Assembly: GCF_000190635.1 (NCBI RefSeq)
Contig: NC_015172.1
Location: 2,604,001-2,668,000, forward strand
Source of the DNA: Syntrophobotulus glycolicus DSM 8271
GTDB taxonomy: Bacteria > Bacillota > Desulfitobacteriia > Desulfitobacteriales > Syntrophobotulaceae
DNA length: 64,000 nt
Reading direction: 5' to 3'
Both the position numbers and the translations under genes were made by a program. The stretch's first letter is position 1; each line of letters starts with the position of its first letter. Below are positions 43,656-51,411 of the stretch, in pieces. The notes beneath the pieces were generated by a model, which was given only the letters and a program-made list of their open reading frames with translations, was not told the DNA's origin and did not search any database.

Positions 43656-43660
43656 CCCTT

Positions 43661-43681
43661 TCGTATGGTATAATTAGGCAA
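43661..43681 (+). promoter_or_regulatory. Extended -10 promoter of the plus-strand moron
   Basis: TGGTATAAT (43666-43674) is a full TATAAT with a TGn extension. No good -35 lies at 17 bp, which extended -10 promoters tolerate. It points away from the late operon and towards the ORF at 43695. Confidence 0.65.
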
Positions 43682-43694
43682 AGGAGGGATTACC

Positions 43695-43934
43695 ATGACC
43701 TTGATAATCGTAATGCTCAAAGTTCTCATATTCGCCCTGTGCGCCGGAGCTGCCATCTCCGTCCTTGTATATGTTCCGCTTATGGTCTATACGATTCCCT
43801 ATGCCTTATGGGTAGGCCATCAAAACACGATGGGAAGGCAGAAGGACAAGGACAAAGAGAGCATCTTCCAGGCCGGGAGGAACGCGACCAAACTATATAA
43901 AGCATGGATTACCAGACAAACACCGACCCTTTGA
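43695..43934 (+). CDS. Small membrane protein, plus-strand moron in the tail operon
   Basis: A 79-residue protein. A strong RBS (aaaggaggg) and an extended -10 lie directly upstream, and a terminator directly downstream. Residues ~3-40 form one or two membrane helices (IIVMLKVLIFALCAGAAISV, then LVYVPLMVYTIPYALW); the rest is basic. It is the only complete plus-strand gene in the phage late region, sited between tape measure and tail chaperone. Such self-contained units often carry lysogen-expressed functions like superinfection exclusion; that role is inference. Confidence 0.78.
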   Translation: MTLIIVMLKVLIFALCAGAAISVLVYVPLMVYTIPYALWVGHQNTMGRQKDKDKESIFQAGRNATKLYKAWITRQTPTL

Positions 43935-43953
43935 TAAAGAGGTCGGTTTTTTA
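43922..43953 (+). terminator. Terminator of the plus-strand moron
   Basis: ACCGACC (43922-43928) pairs with GGTCGGT (43941-43947), extended by CTTT/AAAG, followed by TTTTTATT. It overlaps the stop of the opposing tail-chaperone frame. Confidence 0.9.
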
Positions 43954-44175
43954 TTCCGAGAACACCTTCGAGATAGCTCTCGCAACAATGTCCTCCTCAA
44001 CCTCTTCGATGTACCTTGCCCGGGCGAGGAGCGCAAGGAATTCATCAAAATGCAGCTCCCCGATATTATCCGGCAGAAGAGCAGGGGGGACGAACCTGTA
44101 AATCTCAAGCGTCGCCGCCTCAACAAAGTCCGTCCTCACCCTCCCGAGCTGCTCTTCTACAGCTTCATTAAATTT
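43951..44175 (-). CDS. Tail assembly chaperone, -1 frame (T part of a G/GT pair)
   Basis: The frame downstream of the slippery site reads NEAVEEQLGRVRTDFVEAAT and ends VARAISKVFSE. It is open upstream past the G stop to the slip site, and its only start candidate (GTG 44139) has a weak ribosome site. In long-tailed phages the frameshifted GT protein couples the tape measure and tube for assembly. The G/GT pair lies just before the tape measure gene, interrupted only by the plus-strand moron. Confidence 0.75.
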   Translation of the reverse strand, partial: KFNEAVEEQLGRVRTDFVEAATLEIYRFVPPALLPDNIGELHFDEFLALLARARYIEEVEEDIVARAISKVFSE

Positions 44176-44558
44176 GCGGTCTTAGACAGCCCGAGCATGG
44201 AGAGCAGCTTTTCGCCCGCGCTCAAGGTAAGGGCCGGGTATTCCTCAAGGTCGGCCTCCAATCTGTCGCGGTGCTCAGGGATGATGTTGTCAAACATGAA
44301 GGTCTTGAGCGCCTTCGTCATTCCGTTGGCCGCCGTCTTAACATAACGGTCATAGCTCGCCGTGGTCGGCTTCTTGAAGATATAGGAGACCTCAATCTCC
44401 GTGTCATCGTCCGGGGTGAGGGTTAAATCAAGCTGATAAACCTTGCCGTGTTTTGTCTTGAGCTCCTCGGTGTTAAGTGCTCCAGACCCGCCTTTTTTAA
44501 CCTCGGCCTCGTTGGTTTTGATGCTCTTGTCTTCCATTGCATAATCCTCCTTTGACAT
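44157..44558 (-). CDS. Tail assembly chaperone, zero frame (G part)
   Basis: A 133-residue protein between tube and tape measure genes, the position of gpG/XkdN-like chaperones. A disordered start (DKSIKTNEAEVKKGGSGALN) precedes a folded part (DDDTEIEVSYIFKKPTTASY, DRLEADLEEYPALTLSAGEK). The end KTANLMKL sits on the slippery heptamer A-AAT-TTA. Most ribosomes would stop at TAG 44157-44159; a minority would shift to the -1 frame. Confidence 0.8.
   Translation of the reverse strand: MSKEDYAMEDKSIKTNEAEVKKGGSGALNTEELKTKHGKVYQLDLTLTPDDDTEIEVSYIFKKPTTASYDRYVKTAANGMTKALKTFMFDNIIPEHRDRLEADLEEYPALTLSAGEKLLSMLGLSKTANLMKL
44169..44175 (-). other. -1 ribosomal slippery site AAATTTA
   Basis: On the coding strand, GCA AAT TTA is followed by ATG AAG CTG TAG in frame 0. 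The heptamer A-AAT-TTA matches X-XXY-YYZ, and a -1 slip continues as AAT GAA GCT GTA GAA into the downstream open frame. The position four codons before the G stop is typical of tail-chaperone frameshifts. Confidence 0.78.
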
Positions 44559-44571
44559 TTATTTTGAGATA

Positions 44572-45009
44572 TTACAGGGCTTTAACGCCGTCGCTCTCGA
44601 TTCCGTCCACGATAAGCATGTCAAGGTCAACCTTGATGCTTTTGTCTCCCTGCGCCGCCTTGTTGCTGCGTTTGGTGAACGTGACGGTATTGAGCACATC
44701 GCTCCTTGTGCGGTCTCCCTCGTTGGCGTAGGAGACGACAATCTTCGGGATGACCAGCTTGAAGAGCGGTGTCCCTTTGCTTTTGCAGTAGTCAAGCAGC
44801 GCGTCATAATCGTCGCGGAGGAGGCTGACCTTGCCTTCGGCCTTGTAGTTGCCTTCTCCGTAGCCTCTCGGTTTCTGACCCTTGCCGTAGGCGAGCTCCT
44901 TTTCCAGCTCGTCGTCGTAGGAAATTTCCTGAAACTCAATCGTGAGACCCGGGAGCTTAATATCGACGTCGGCCCAATCGTATGTTTTGCCGTTTACTTT
45001 CAATGACAT
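44572..45009 (-). CDS. Tail tube protein
   Basis: A 145-residue protein right after the sheath gene. MSLKVNGKTYDWADVDIKLP, VSLLRDDYDALLDYCKSKGT, and a mostly beta pattern fit the inner tube of contractile tails. The RBS aggagg precedes ATG 45009; a longer frame to 45096 would overlap the sheath gene. Confidence 0.78.
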   Translation of the reverse strand: MSLKVNGKTYDWADVDIKLPGLTIEFQEISYDDELEKELAYGKGQKPRGYGEGNYKAEGKVSLLRDDYDALLDYCKSKGTPLFKLVIPKIVVSYANEGDRTRSDVLNTVTFTKRSNKAAQGDKSIKVDLDMLIVDGIESDGVKAL

Positions 45010-45028
45010 CCTAATCAAGCCTCCTTTC

Positions 45029-46459
45029 TTAGCTTGCGCTCGGCTTCGTTCTGCCGAGGTCGACTTCGATTTCCCTGATGTATCCTCTGGACACATAGCG
45101 GATGGTGACGGGCATTTTCTCGGTCGTGATGATGTCCTGTCCTTCCGGGACTGTGATTGTGGCCGAGGAGATTTCCTTCAGCTTGACCATCTCGTCGAGA
45201 GGAGTCTGCATGAACTTCGCCCTTGTTTCGAGCTCGTTTTGCATATCTTCAAGGTCGATGTCGTCCTGCAAGAGCTGAAGGCCCTCTTTGCGGACTTCCT
45301 TGATGATTTTGTTCTTGACCCGGACATCCTCAGCATAACGGTAATCCGAGCCGTCCGGGGACATCACGCGAGCATTGGTGACAAAGTAGTCCTCAAGCCC
45401 GTCGTATTCCCGGAAGGTGAGGTATTTTGCGGCATCAAGCAGCTCGATATATTCCTCAATCCCCGCGGGCCGGAGCTCTAGCATCTTGCTTTTAGAGATT
45501 CCCATGCCCGCCGTGTCCCGGGTCTTGCCGATACTCTGATGAACTTTGGTCTTGGAGTACAGGCCGCACACGATTCCGGCGTTGTTGATTTCCCTTGTGA
45601 TGCCGTCCATGCCGACATAGAGGGAGCGCGCTGCCACGACCTGAATGTCGGTGTTCTTGATGTCCTTCTTGTCGGCCTCAAGCCTCAAGGCGTAGTCGGC
45701 GACATCCTCCTCGTTGTCCGGGACGTATGCCTCAAGCACAAAGAGGAGGGGCTTGTGATAGGTTGCCGCGAGCTCCCGCTGCTGCTCCGATACCGCCGAC
45801 CATAATGCTTTCTGCGATTCCCCGACGATATGAACCAATTCATAGGGCTCGTTGAAGTTCTTGAGCTTGTCAATGGCCGCCAGCGCGTCGGCGTTGGTCA
45901 TGGTGGGGGCCGTTGTCTTGAAACGGAAGACGTCGCCCACAAGGAAGGATGTCTCCTCATTCGGCTGCGCACCTTCCGTAAACGTCACAGTCAGGCCCGT
46001 CAGGGGGATTTCGAAGGCTCCCGTCAGCGGCACGGTGGACTCGTCGGAATAGCTGTACCCGCCATCAATCGAATACACGAACAGGGCGGTATTTCTGCGG
46101 CCTTGCCCGGTGATTCTGACAATTACGTCAAAGGCATTGTAAGGACTCCCGTCAGCGGTTAGGGAACCCGAGCCCGTGCCTGTCTTTTCGACCATTCCCC
46201 GGCTTCCTGCCGTGGATGCCGAGACCGGGATGCAGTAAATCCGGTTGGAACCGTTCTCCACCGAATCCATGACCTTGTCAGCAAGCGGGCTCAGGCCGAG
46301 GCGTTCCTTGATTTTCGCCGCCGTCATGTTGCCCGTAATGATGATAGGCGTGTCCGACGTAACGGGGGAGACACCGATTTTCACATGGACACCCTCGCCC
46401 TTTTCGGTTGCCAGTCCGAGCAATCCGTCAGTAATGTTTGTTGTGACATCTCTAAGCAT
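45029..46459 (-). CDS. Tail sheath protein
   Basis: A 476-residue protein. VHVKIGVSPVTSDTPIIITG, the inserted beta domain (TVTFTEGAQPNEETSFLVGD), RELAATYHKPLLFVLEAYVP and the C-terminal LTFREYDGLEDYFVTNARVM, then VRVKNKIIKEVRKEGLQLLQ are the phage_sheath features. It makes the contractile sheath, so the phage is a myovirus-type virion. It is the Mu gpL/XkdK counterpart. Confidence 0.93.
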   Translation of the reverse strand: MLRDVTTNITDGLLGLATEKGEGVHVKIGVSPVTSDTPIIITGNMTAAKIKERLGLSPLADKVMDSVENGSNRIYCIPVSASTAGSRGMVEKTGTGSGSLTADGSPYNAFDVIVRITGQGRRNTALFVYSIDGGYSYSDESTVPLTGAFEIPLTGLTVTFTEGAQPNEETSFLVGDVFRFKTTAPTMTNADALAAIDKLKNFNEPYELVHIVGESQKALWSAVSEQQRELAATYHKPLLFVLEAYVPDNEEDVADYALRLEADKKDIKNTDIQVVAARSLYVGMDGITREINNAGIVCGLYSKTKVHQSIGKTRDTAGMGISKSKMLELRPAGIEEYIELLDAAKYLTFREYDGLEDYFVTNARVMSPDGSDYRYAEDVRVKNKIIKEVRKEGLQLLQDDIDLEDMQNELETRAKFMQTPLDEMVKLKEISSATITVPEGQDIITTEKMPVTIRYVSRGYIREIEVDLGRTKPSAS

Positions 46460-46678
46460 TTACTTCACCTTCTTTCCGATGGGACTGCCGGAGAATTTTC
46501 CGACCGCTGCGTCGAAGTCTTCCTCCGTGACCATCTTGCCCGGCTTCCATCCGAGGGCGGCACACATACCGCTGAAGATGGGGGCGGGCGTTTTTTTCTT
46601 GTCTTTGAGCTCCTCAATGCTAAATAGCTTCGGAGCTGCTGTGTCAGCCGTTTCCGGCTGTTGGTTTTTACTCGCCAT
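46460..46678 (-). CDS. Small phage protein before the sheath
   Basis: A 72-residue protein: a disordered start, LFSIEELKDKKKTPAPIFSG, and a segment MCAALGWKPGKMVTEEDFDA, then GKFSGSPIGKK. In Mu-type clusters a tiny protein often sits between gp37 and the sheath; here it could assist tail completion. ATG 46678 is chosen; the longer frame has no RBS. Confidence 0.7.
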   Translation of the reverse strand: MASKNQQPETADTAAPKLFSIEELKDKKKTPAPIFSGMCAALGWKPGKMVTEEDFDAAVGKFSGSPIGKKVK

Positions 46679-47180
46679 CTTGAGTCTCCTTTCCCTTGAT
46701 AACTGATTCGACTTCGACGTCCGTGAGCTTCGCGAAGTCTGTGTCCTTATAAACGCCGCCCATGAATTTGACTTTGACATTGACGGCGACTCTTGCCTTC
46801 AGGATGCTGTCATCCTCGTCAACCCATTCCGCCTCCACGACCTCAATCGGGGTATAGTTCCCGTCGATATAGATGCCTTTGTCAAGGGCTCTGAGAAACG
46901 CTTCAAAGAACTCCTCCGTCTTCTTGGGGTCGGGGTCTCCGATTATCACGCTGAAGGTCGTCTCCCGGGAGAAAACCTTTCGCCTCTTGTGCTGCGCGCC
47001 TGTTTGGTCACTGTATAGTTTTTTTGCGCCGCTTCGGTCGAAGGTTTCCTCCTCGAAGAGCACGGCCCCGATATGGGCCTCCTGTGATGCCCGGAGCTTT
47101 TTCATGCTTGTGTAGGGCTTCGAGCGGATTCCTGCTCCCTTCAGCTTTTCGATGAGGTGTTCCCTGCATTCCGTAAACAT
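46668..47180 (-). CDS. Head-tail joining protein (Mu gp37-like position)
   Basis: A 170-residue protein following the virion morphogenesis gene. KVFSRETTFSVIIGDPDPKK, FFEAFLRALDKGIYIDGNYT and KARVAVNVKVKFMGGVYKDT fit a tail-terminator or DUF1834-like fold (Mu gp37). Assigned on order and size more than on motifs. Confidence 0.7.
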   Translation of the reverse strand: MFTECREHLIEKLKGAGIRSKPYTSMKKLRASQEAHIGAVLFEEETFDRSGAKKLYSDQTGAQHKRRKVFSRETTFSVIIGDPDPKKTEEFFEAFLRALDKGIYIDGNYTPIEVVEAEWVDEDDSILKARVAVNVKVKFMGGVYKDTDFAKLTDVEVESVIKGKETQDGE

Positions 47181-47182
47181 TT

Positions 47183-47683
47183 CTAATCCTCCCTGAAGTA
47201 ATCCTCAAGAGTGCCCTTGATTTCCTGCATGTCGTCATCGCTGAGGCCGAGGAAGGGACGGGCCGGGATGTTGATTCTGACGGTGACTTGCTTCTTCCGT
47301 ATCCAGCGGCCATCCACTTGAAAGACAAGGCCCTTCGAGGTCTTGGCCCGGATGGTGATTCTCCTGTTCTTGGCCCCAAGCTGATGCGTCGATGCATATA
47401 TTTTGTTCGTGCCGACCGCGAACCCGGAGGCGTCGGACGTAGTCTTGATGGAATTCTTAAGCCCTGCGCTTTTGACGAGCGTGACGCCGCCTTCCTGCGC
47501 CGCCCTGATGGATTGCTTCCATTTCTTCCCGTCCGGGCCTTTTTCCGTTCGGAACCGTTCGACGGTCGACTCGCGGATAGCCTCGGCAATGGAGGCGTTA
47601 ATGCCTTTCTTGTCGATGTCCGCGAGCTGCCGGAGCCTTTTCATCAAGCTTCTTGTGTCGCCGTCAAGTCTGATGCTGTACAT
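47183..47683 (-). CDS. Phage virion morphogenesis protein (Mu gpG-like)
   Basis: A 166-residue protein. The start MYSIRLDGDTRSLMKRLRQL, GPDGKKWKQSIRAAQEGGVT and the end NIPARPFLGLSDDDMQEIKG then TLEDYF match the tail-completion/virion-morphogenesis family (phage_tail_S/gpG). R-P-F-L-G-L is highly characteristic. It probably caps the tail for head joining. Confidence 0.88.
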   Translation of the reverse strand: MYSIRLDGDTRSLMKRLRQLADIDKKGINASIAEAIRESTVERFRTEKGPDGKKWKQSIRAAQEGGVTLVKSAGLKNSIKTTSDASGFAVGTNKIYASTHQLGAKNRRITIRAKTSKGLVFQVDGRWIRKKQVTVRINIPARPFLGLSDDDMQEIKGTLEDYFRED

Positions 47684-48133
47684 TTACATCCCCTTCAGCT
47701 TGTCGCGGGAGAAGAGGCGCGGACTTGATGCGACCGAGAAGCCTGTTCGCGCTGCGGTGGTGGTGTCGACGGCTCCGATTTCGACCTTACCCTCCGCCAG
47801 CAGTTCAAAGAACCGAATCGCCGCCTTGTAGCGGTTTAAGTAGTTCTTTTCTCTGTCACTCTCGTCGATACCGATGCGGGAATACAGGTTATAGACGGCG
47901 ATGTCCTTTGCGAACTTATTGATAACCTGTGGGACAGGGGAGAGAGGGAGAGGGTATCTCTTAGCGAGGTATCCGTCAATCTCCGCCCCTGCGTCCGCGA
48001 TTGCCCCTTCAATGATGGGGATGATTTTCGCCTCACGCTCGGCCTCGTCTTCTATGTAGTCGCTGCCGATGATGGTGTTGAGGGCATCATCCTTAATCAT
48101 GGAGCGGACTTCTGCGGTCTCACAATATGCCAC
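47684..48133 (-). CDS. DUF1320 family head-tail protein (Mu gp36-like)
   Basis: A 149-residue protein. MAYCETAEVRSMIKDDALNT, AIADAGAEIDGYLAKRYPLP, LSPVPQVINKFAKDIAVYNL, and YLNRYKAAIRFFELLAEGKV are DUF1320 signatures. It is thought to be the head-tail adaptor. The order capsid-gp36-gpG-gp37 is the Mu order. Confidence 0.92.
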   Translation of the reverse strand: MAYCETAEVRSMIKDDALNTIIGSDYIEDEAEREAKIIPIIEGAIADAGAEIDGYLAKRYPLPLSPVPQVINKFAKDIAVYNLYSRIGIDESDREKNYLNRYKAAIRFFELLAEGKVEIGAVDTTTAARTGFSVASSPRLFSRDKLKGM

Positions 48134-48147
48134 GCCGACTCACTCCT

Positions 48148-49035
48148 TTACTGTGCTGTACCGTCGCTGCCGTAGGCCATTTGCCAGAAGGCATACCCGG
48201 AATTTCCGCGAGAGTCGGCTCCGTAGAGGAATTCTTTTCTCATGAAGACGTTCTCGTCGGTCTCGTTGGTCAGGCTCACAAACTTCGGCTTCTGTCTCTC
48301 TTGGTAAATGAGAGGCTTGATGGGCTTCTTGGTGCAAAGCAGGAACCACATCGAATCATTTCCGGCCAGGTCGGGAACAACCAGCGGCTCCGCCGTTCCC
48401 TTCAGGATGTTGGTTGTGCCGTCAATCTGGTCGGCGAGAAGAATCTTCCTCGCTTCGGTCTCTAAGGCCGGGCCAACGACGAGAAGGTCGGGGACAATCT
48501 TGAGAGGCTTGCCGTGTTCGTCCGTTACCGACATGATTGCCGCCCTCGCCGCTGCATAGGATTCCGGCGAAAGTTTGGCCGTTCCCTTGTTGCTGAAGGT
48601 CTTTTTGCCGACCTTGTGGGCGTCCGAGAAAAACGGCAGCCCATCATAGCATTTGTTTGTGAATCCGCCCGGGAGCAGTACGAAGACAAGCTCGTCGGGA
48701 TGCAGGGCCGCGCTCTGACCGAGGGACTGAATCGCCGGAGTGTAGAGCCCGACACGGTCGTCCTCGATGTCGTTGCGGGGAACGCCGACCGTTACCTCGA
48801 AGTCCTTGTTCTTGATGGTGTAATCGGATGCCGTCAAACTTTTAATCTGACGGTCTCCAATCCATTCCCGCATCATGGGGATAGTGCCGAGCCATTTGTA
48901 ATTCTCTTCCCCTGTAACGGAAGGGACGACCGTCGCCACCCTGTCATAGAGGGGCTTTGTTTCGTCAAAGGCTTTGGCAAAGATGGTCTTGAACCCGGTA
49001 AAAATGCCCCGGAGTGCTTGCTGATTAACTATCAT
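48148..49035 (-). CDS. Major head protein (Mu gpT-like)
   Basis: A 295-residue capsid subunit. MIVNQQALRGIFTGFKTIFA, YKWLGTIPMMREWIGDRQIK, YTIKNKDFEVTVGVPRNDIE and LPFFSDAHKV match Mu gpT. The HK97-type fold is inferred from the family. A strong aaaggagg lies upstream. Confidence 0.95.
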   Translation of the reverse strand: MIVNQQALRGIFTGFKTIFAKAFDETKPLYDRVATVVPSVTGEENYKWLGTIPMMREWIGDRQIKSLTASDYTIKNKDFEVTVGVPRNDIEDDRVGLYTPAIQSLGQSAALHPDELVFVLLPGGFTNKCYDGLPFFSDAHKVGKKTFSNKGTAKLSPESYAAARAAIMSVTDEHGKPLKIVPDLLVVGPALETEARKILLADQIDGTTNILKGTAEPLVVPDLAGNDSMWFLLCTKKPIKPLIYQERQKPKFVSLTNETDENVFMRKEFLYGADSRGNSGYAFWQMAYGSDGTAQ

Positions 49036-49062
49036 AGTGCTTTAATCCTCCTTTTCTCCCTG

Positions 49063-49473
49063 TTATAGGGTTTCGACGGCGACGCCGTCGTCTGTTACTG
49101 CGATGACTTTTCCTGCCCGGGAGCTGCCTGTCGCCAATGCGGTCACGGTGCAGTCGTCGACGATATAGCAGTCCTTGAGGACGTGTTCGGCTTTTATTTT
49201 GTTGGCTGCTACCGTGGTATTGTCCCAAACGAAGACGCCTCTTCTGACCTTGACGGTCTTGTCTCCGGCTGCGCCTCCCGTGTTGTCGACGTATTCCTCG
49301 GCGCGGCCCGCTGCCGTAAGGCCCTCGGCCTTGACAGCGGCCTTTGCGTTGCCGCTCGCATCGAGCACGACAAGCCCGCCGTCATAAATGACCGCACCTG
49401 CCGCCACCGGGAGGACGACAATTCTCCCGCCTTCTGCAAGCTCCGGCGTGTTCCTTCCTGCTGTGAGTGCCAT
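49063..49473 (-). CDS. Head decoration-type protein
   Basis: A 136-residue, Ala/Gly/Val-rich beta protein (RIVVLPVAAGAVIYDGGLVV, SRAGKVIAVTDDGVAVETL) between the scaffold/protease and capsid genes, where DUF2190-like or D-type decoration proteins lie. No single motif fixes the family. Confidence 0.7.
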   Translation of the reverse strand: MALTAGRNTPELAEGGRIVVLPVAAGAVIYDGGLVVLDASGNAKAAVKAEGLTAAGRAEEYVDNTGGAAGDKTVKVRRGVFVWDNTTVAANKIKAEHVLKDCYIVDDCTVTALATGSSRAGKVIAVTDDGVAVETL

Positions 49474-49474
49474 G

Positions 49475-50530
49475 TTATCTCACATCCTTTCCGTACTTCT
49501 TGAGGTCGTCCTCGCTGACGCCAAGCTGCTTGCAAATGAGCAGCGTCGCCTCGTCGAAGGTTTCCTCTTTGTTCGCCTTGGTCTCGATGTCAAGCTCGCC
49601 CATCGGGACGCCCTGGGGGGCCTTCTCAACGAAGGACTTGAATCCCTCCGGGTCTTTGAGTGCGTACTGCGTCGCCCAATCCTTTTGAGCCGGAGTCAGT
49701 TTCCCGGCCTTCAGGGCCATGAGGACGGCGTCGTCTGCATCCCTGCGGGCGATTTTGTCCTTGAGCTCTTTGAACTCCTTCTCAGAAACAGAGCCCTCCG
49801 GCTTCTTGTTTGTGAGCGCCACGATTGCGGCGGCCACGTCTTCGGTCTTGGCTCCGGCCTTCAGCCCGAGCATCTCGCAAATCACCTTGTTTGAGACGAC
49901 CTTGCCTTCATCCTCCGAACCGCCTTCAGGATTCTTGTTCTCTGTGCCCTCCTTGAACTTCTTGGCATCCGCGACGGCTGCCTTGAGGGCTTCCGTGACC
50001 TGCTCTTCGGTTGCGTCCTCACCGAGTCCGAGCAGAGCCGCGAGCTTTTTAATGATGTCCATGTCGTTACCTCCTTCATAATCATCAAGTTTGATGGAAT
50101 TGATTATCGGAAACATCCCGTCAATGGCGGGTGTGTTCGTCAATGCTGCCGAGTGTAGGACTATTGCCTTGCCGTCCGACTTGCGGACGAGGACAACGGG
50201 CGAGAGATAGCGGTATTCCCGGTTTTCGAGATACTTCTTTCCCTGCGGAGTCCATTCCACTTTAGCCACAATCGCTCCGTCCTCAATGGATAGGTCTTTA
50301 ATCCATCCGCCCGCCGGAGCCTGTACATCTTTGAGCGTCTGATGCTCATAGTCAATCACGATGTCGTTACCCCGTTCGAGAAAAGTCTGCTTCATCAAAC
50401 GGAAGCTTTCCTCATCGACGTCGAAGTCGCCCTTTTGACTCTTGACGTGTCCGAGGGGGAGGAGCTTCACCTTCTCGGGTGCTCCGTTTACTTCTGACTG
50501 ACCGCCTCTACAGGCGAATAATTTTGCCAT
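49475..50530 (-). CDS. Head maturation protease/scaffold (Mu gpI-like)
   Basis: A 351-residue protein. KLLPLGHVKSQKGDFDVDEE, NDIVIDYEHQTLKDVQAPAG, YRYLSPVVLVRKSDGKAIVL, HSAALTNTPAIDGM form the Mu I protease domain (~1-150). A long acidic, helical scaffold part follows (~165-351). As in Mu, protease and scaffold share one ORF. Confidence 0.9.
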   Translation of the reverse strand: MAKLFACRGGQSEVNGAPEKVKLLPLGHVKSQKGDFDVDEESFRLMKQTFLERGNDIVIDYEHQTLKDVQAPAGGWIKDLSIEDGAIVAKVEWTPQGKKYLENREYRYLSPVVLVRKSDGKAIVLHSAALTNTPAIDGMFPIINSIKLDDYEGGNDMDIIKKLAALLGLGEDATEEQVTEALKAAVADAKKFKEGTENKNPEGGSEDEGKVVSNKVICEMLGLKAGAKTEDVAAAIVALTNKKPEGSVSEKEFKELKDKIARRDADDAVLMALKAGKLTPAQKDWATQYALKDPEGFKSFVEKAPQGVPMGELDIETKANKEETFDEATLLICKQLGVSEDDLKKYGKDVR

Positions 50531-50667
50531 TTGCTCACCTCGCTATCACCTTGCTTTTTAGAATCGCTTCTAACCCCGTTAGCACGCGTTATAACGCCCG
50601 TTAGAATTCTTTTAGGTATATTTTGCCTTACTCGATGGATAAACTACTAAATTGGGCCTTTTAACGC
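50531..50667 (-). other. 137-bp gap inside the head operon with inverted repeats
   Basis: The gap holds TTCTAAC and GTTAGAA arms and three nearby copies of (g)CTAACG/CGTTAT-type words. It is the longest gap in the late operon and could be an internal promoter or RNA processing site, but no clear hexamers are seen. Confidence 0.4.
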
Positions 50668-51411
50668 TTATTGTTTGTCTTTGGCTTTCACGCTCCTCTC
50701 AAATGCCTTCTTCAAGGTTTCCGGGTATCCCTTGAGGTCGGGTGTAAACTGCACCTTCGCGGGATTCGTCGAGAAGCTCGGGTCGGGCAGGATGTTCACG
50801 AAGCGTCCGTCCCGGAGCTCTGCCGCCTTCGGATTCTCTGTCTCCACCTTGAGCCCCCGCTGCTCGACCTGTCTTTTGGAGAGCGAGCGCACGGTGCAGC
50901 GGCATCGGAAGCCGTTCGGCGGATACCATGTGTCCCATACCGGGGAATCTGCCGGGAAGACCCTTCCGTCCATCGCAAGGTGTGAGGGACGGGTGCTCGT
51001 GTCGTTCACTGCGTCATATATCCAATAAGGCCGGAGCTTCAGGACATCCGGGTCGGTCATTTGCCTGTAGTGCCCGACTTGATACGCCGTTTGAATGTTC
51101 GTCCTGAAGATATTGTCCGCTTGGAAGTTCGTAATTCCTTCGTACCCTTGAGCCTCAAGGAACCCGTTCATTCTGTCCCGGAAGCTCCGCATCGTTTCTC
51201 CTTCCTCAATCGCCCGGAGGAGCTCGTCGTGAAACTTCTTGAGAACTTGAACCTTTGTATAGCCCGAGACGGTGAAGGCGAGGGACTGATACTCCGCCGC
51301 GATTTCCGAGAACTGCTTCGCTGTGACAGGGATTTTACCCCTGAAGTATTCGACCGCCTCCTCGAAGGTTATCTCCTTGTTCCGGGAGATAACGCTCTCA
51401 ACTTCATTCAT
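50668..51411 (-). CDS. Phage head morphogenesis protein (Mu gpF/SPP1 gp7-like)
   Basis: A 247-residue minor head protein. ITNFQADNIFRTNIQTAYQV, GHYRQMTDPDVLKLRPYWIY and PSHLAMDGRVFPADSPVWDT, WYPPNGFRCRCTVRSLS are the classic gp7/gpF signature. It would enter the prohead with the portal. Its start overlaps the portal gene end by 8 bp. Confidence 0.94.
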   Translation of the reverse strand: MNEVESVISRNKEITFEEAVEYFRGKIPVTAKQFSEIAAEYQSLAFTVSGYTKVQVLKKFHDELLRAIEEGETMRSFRDRMNGFLEAQGYEGITNFQADNIFRTNIQTAYQVGHYRQMTDPDVLKLRPYWIYDAVNDTSTRPSHLAMDGRVFPADSPVWDTWYPPNGFRCRCTVRSLSKRQVEQRGLKVETENPKAAELRDGRFVNILPDPSFSTNPAKVQFTPDLKGYPETLKKAFERSVKAKDKQ

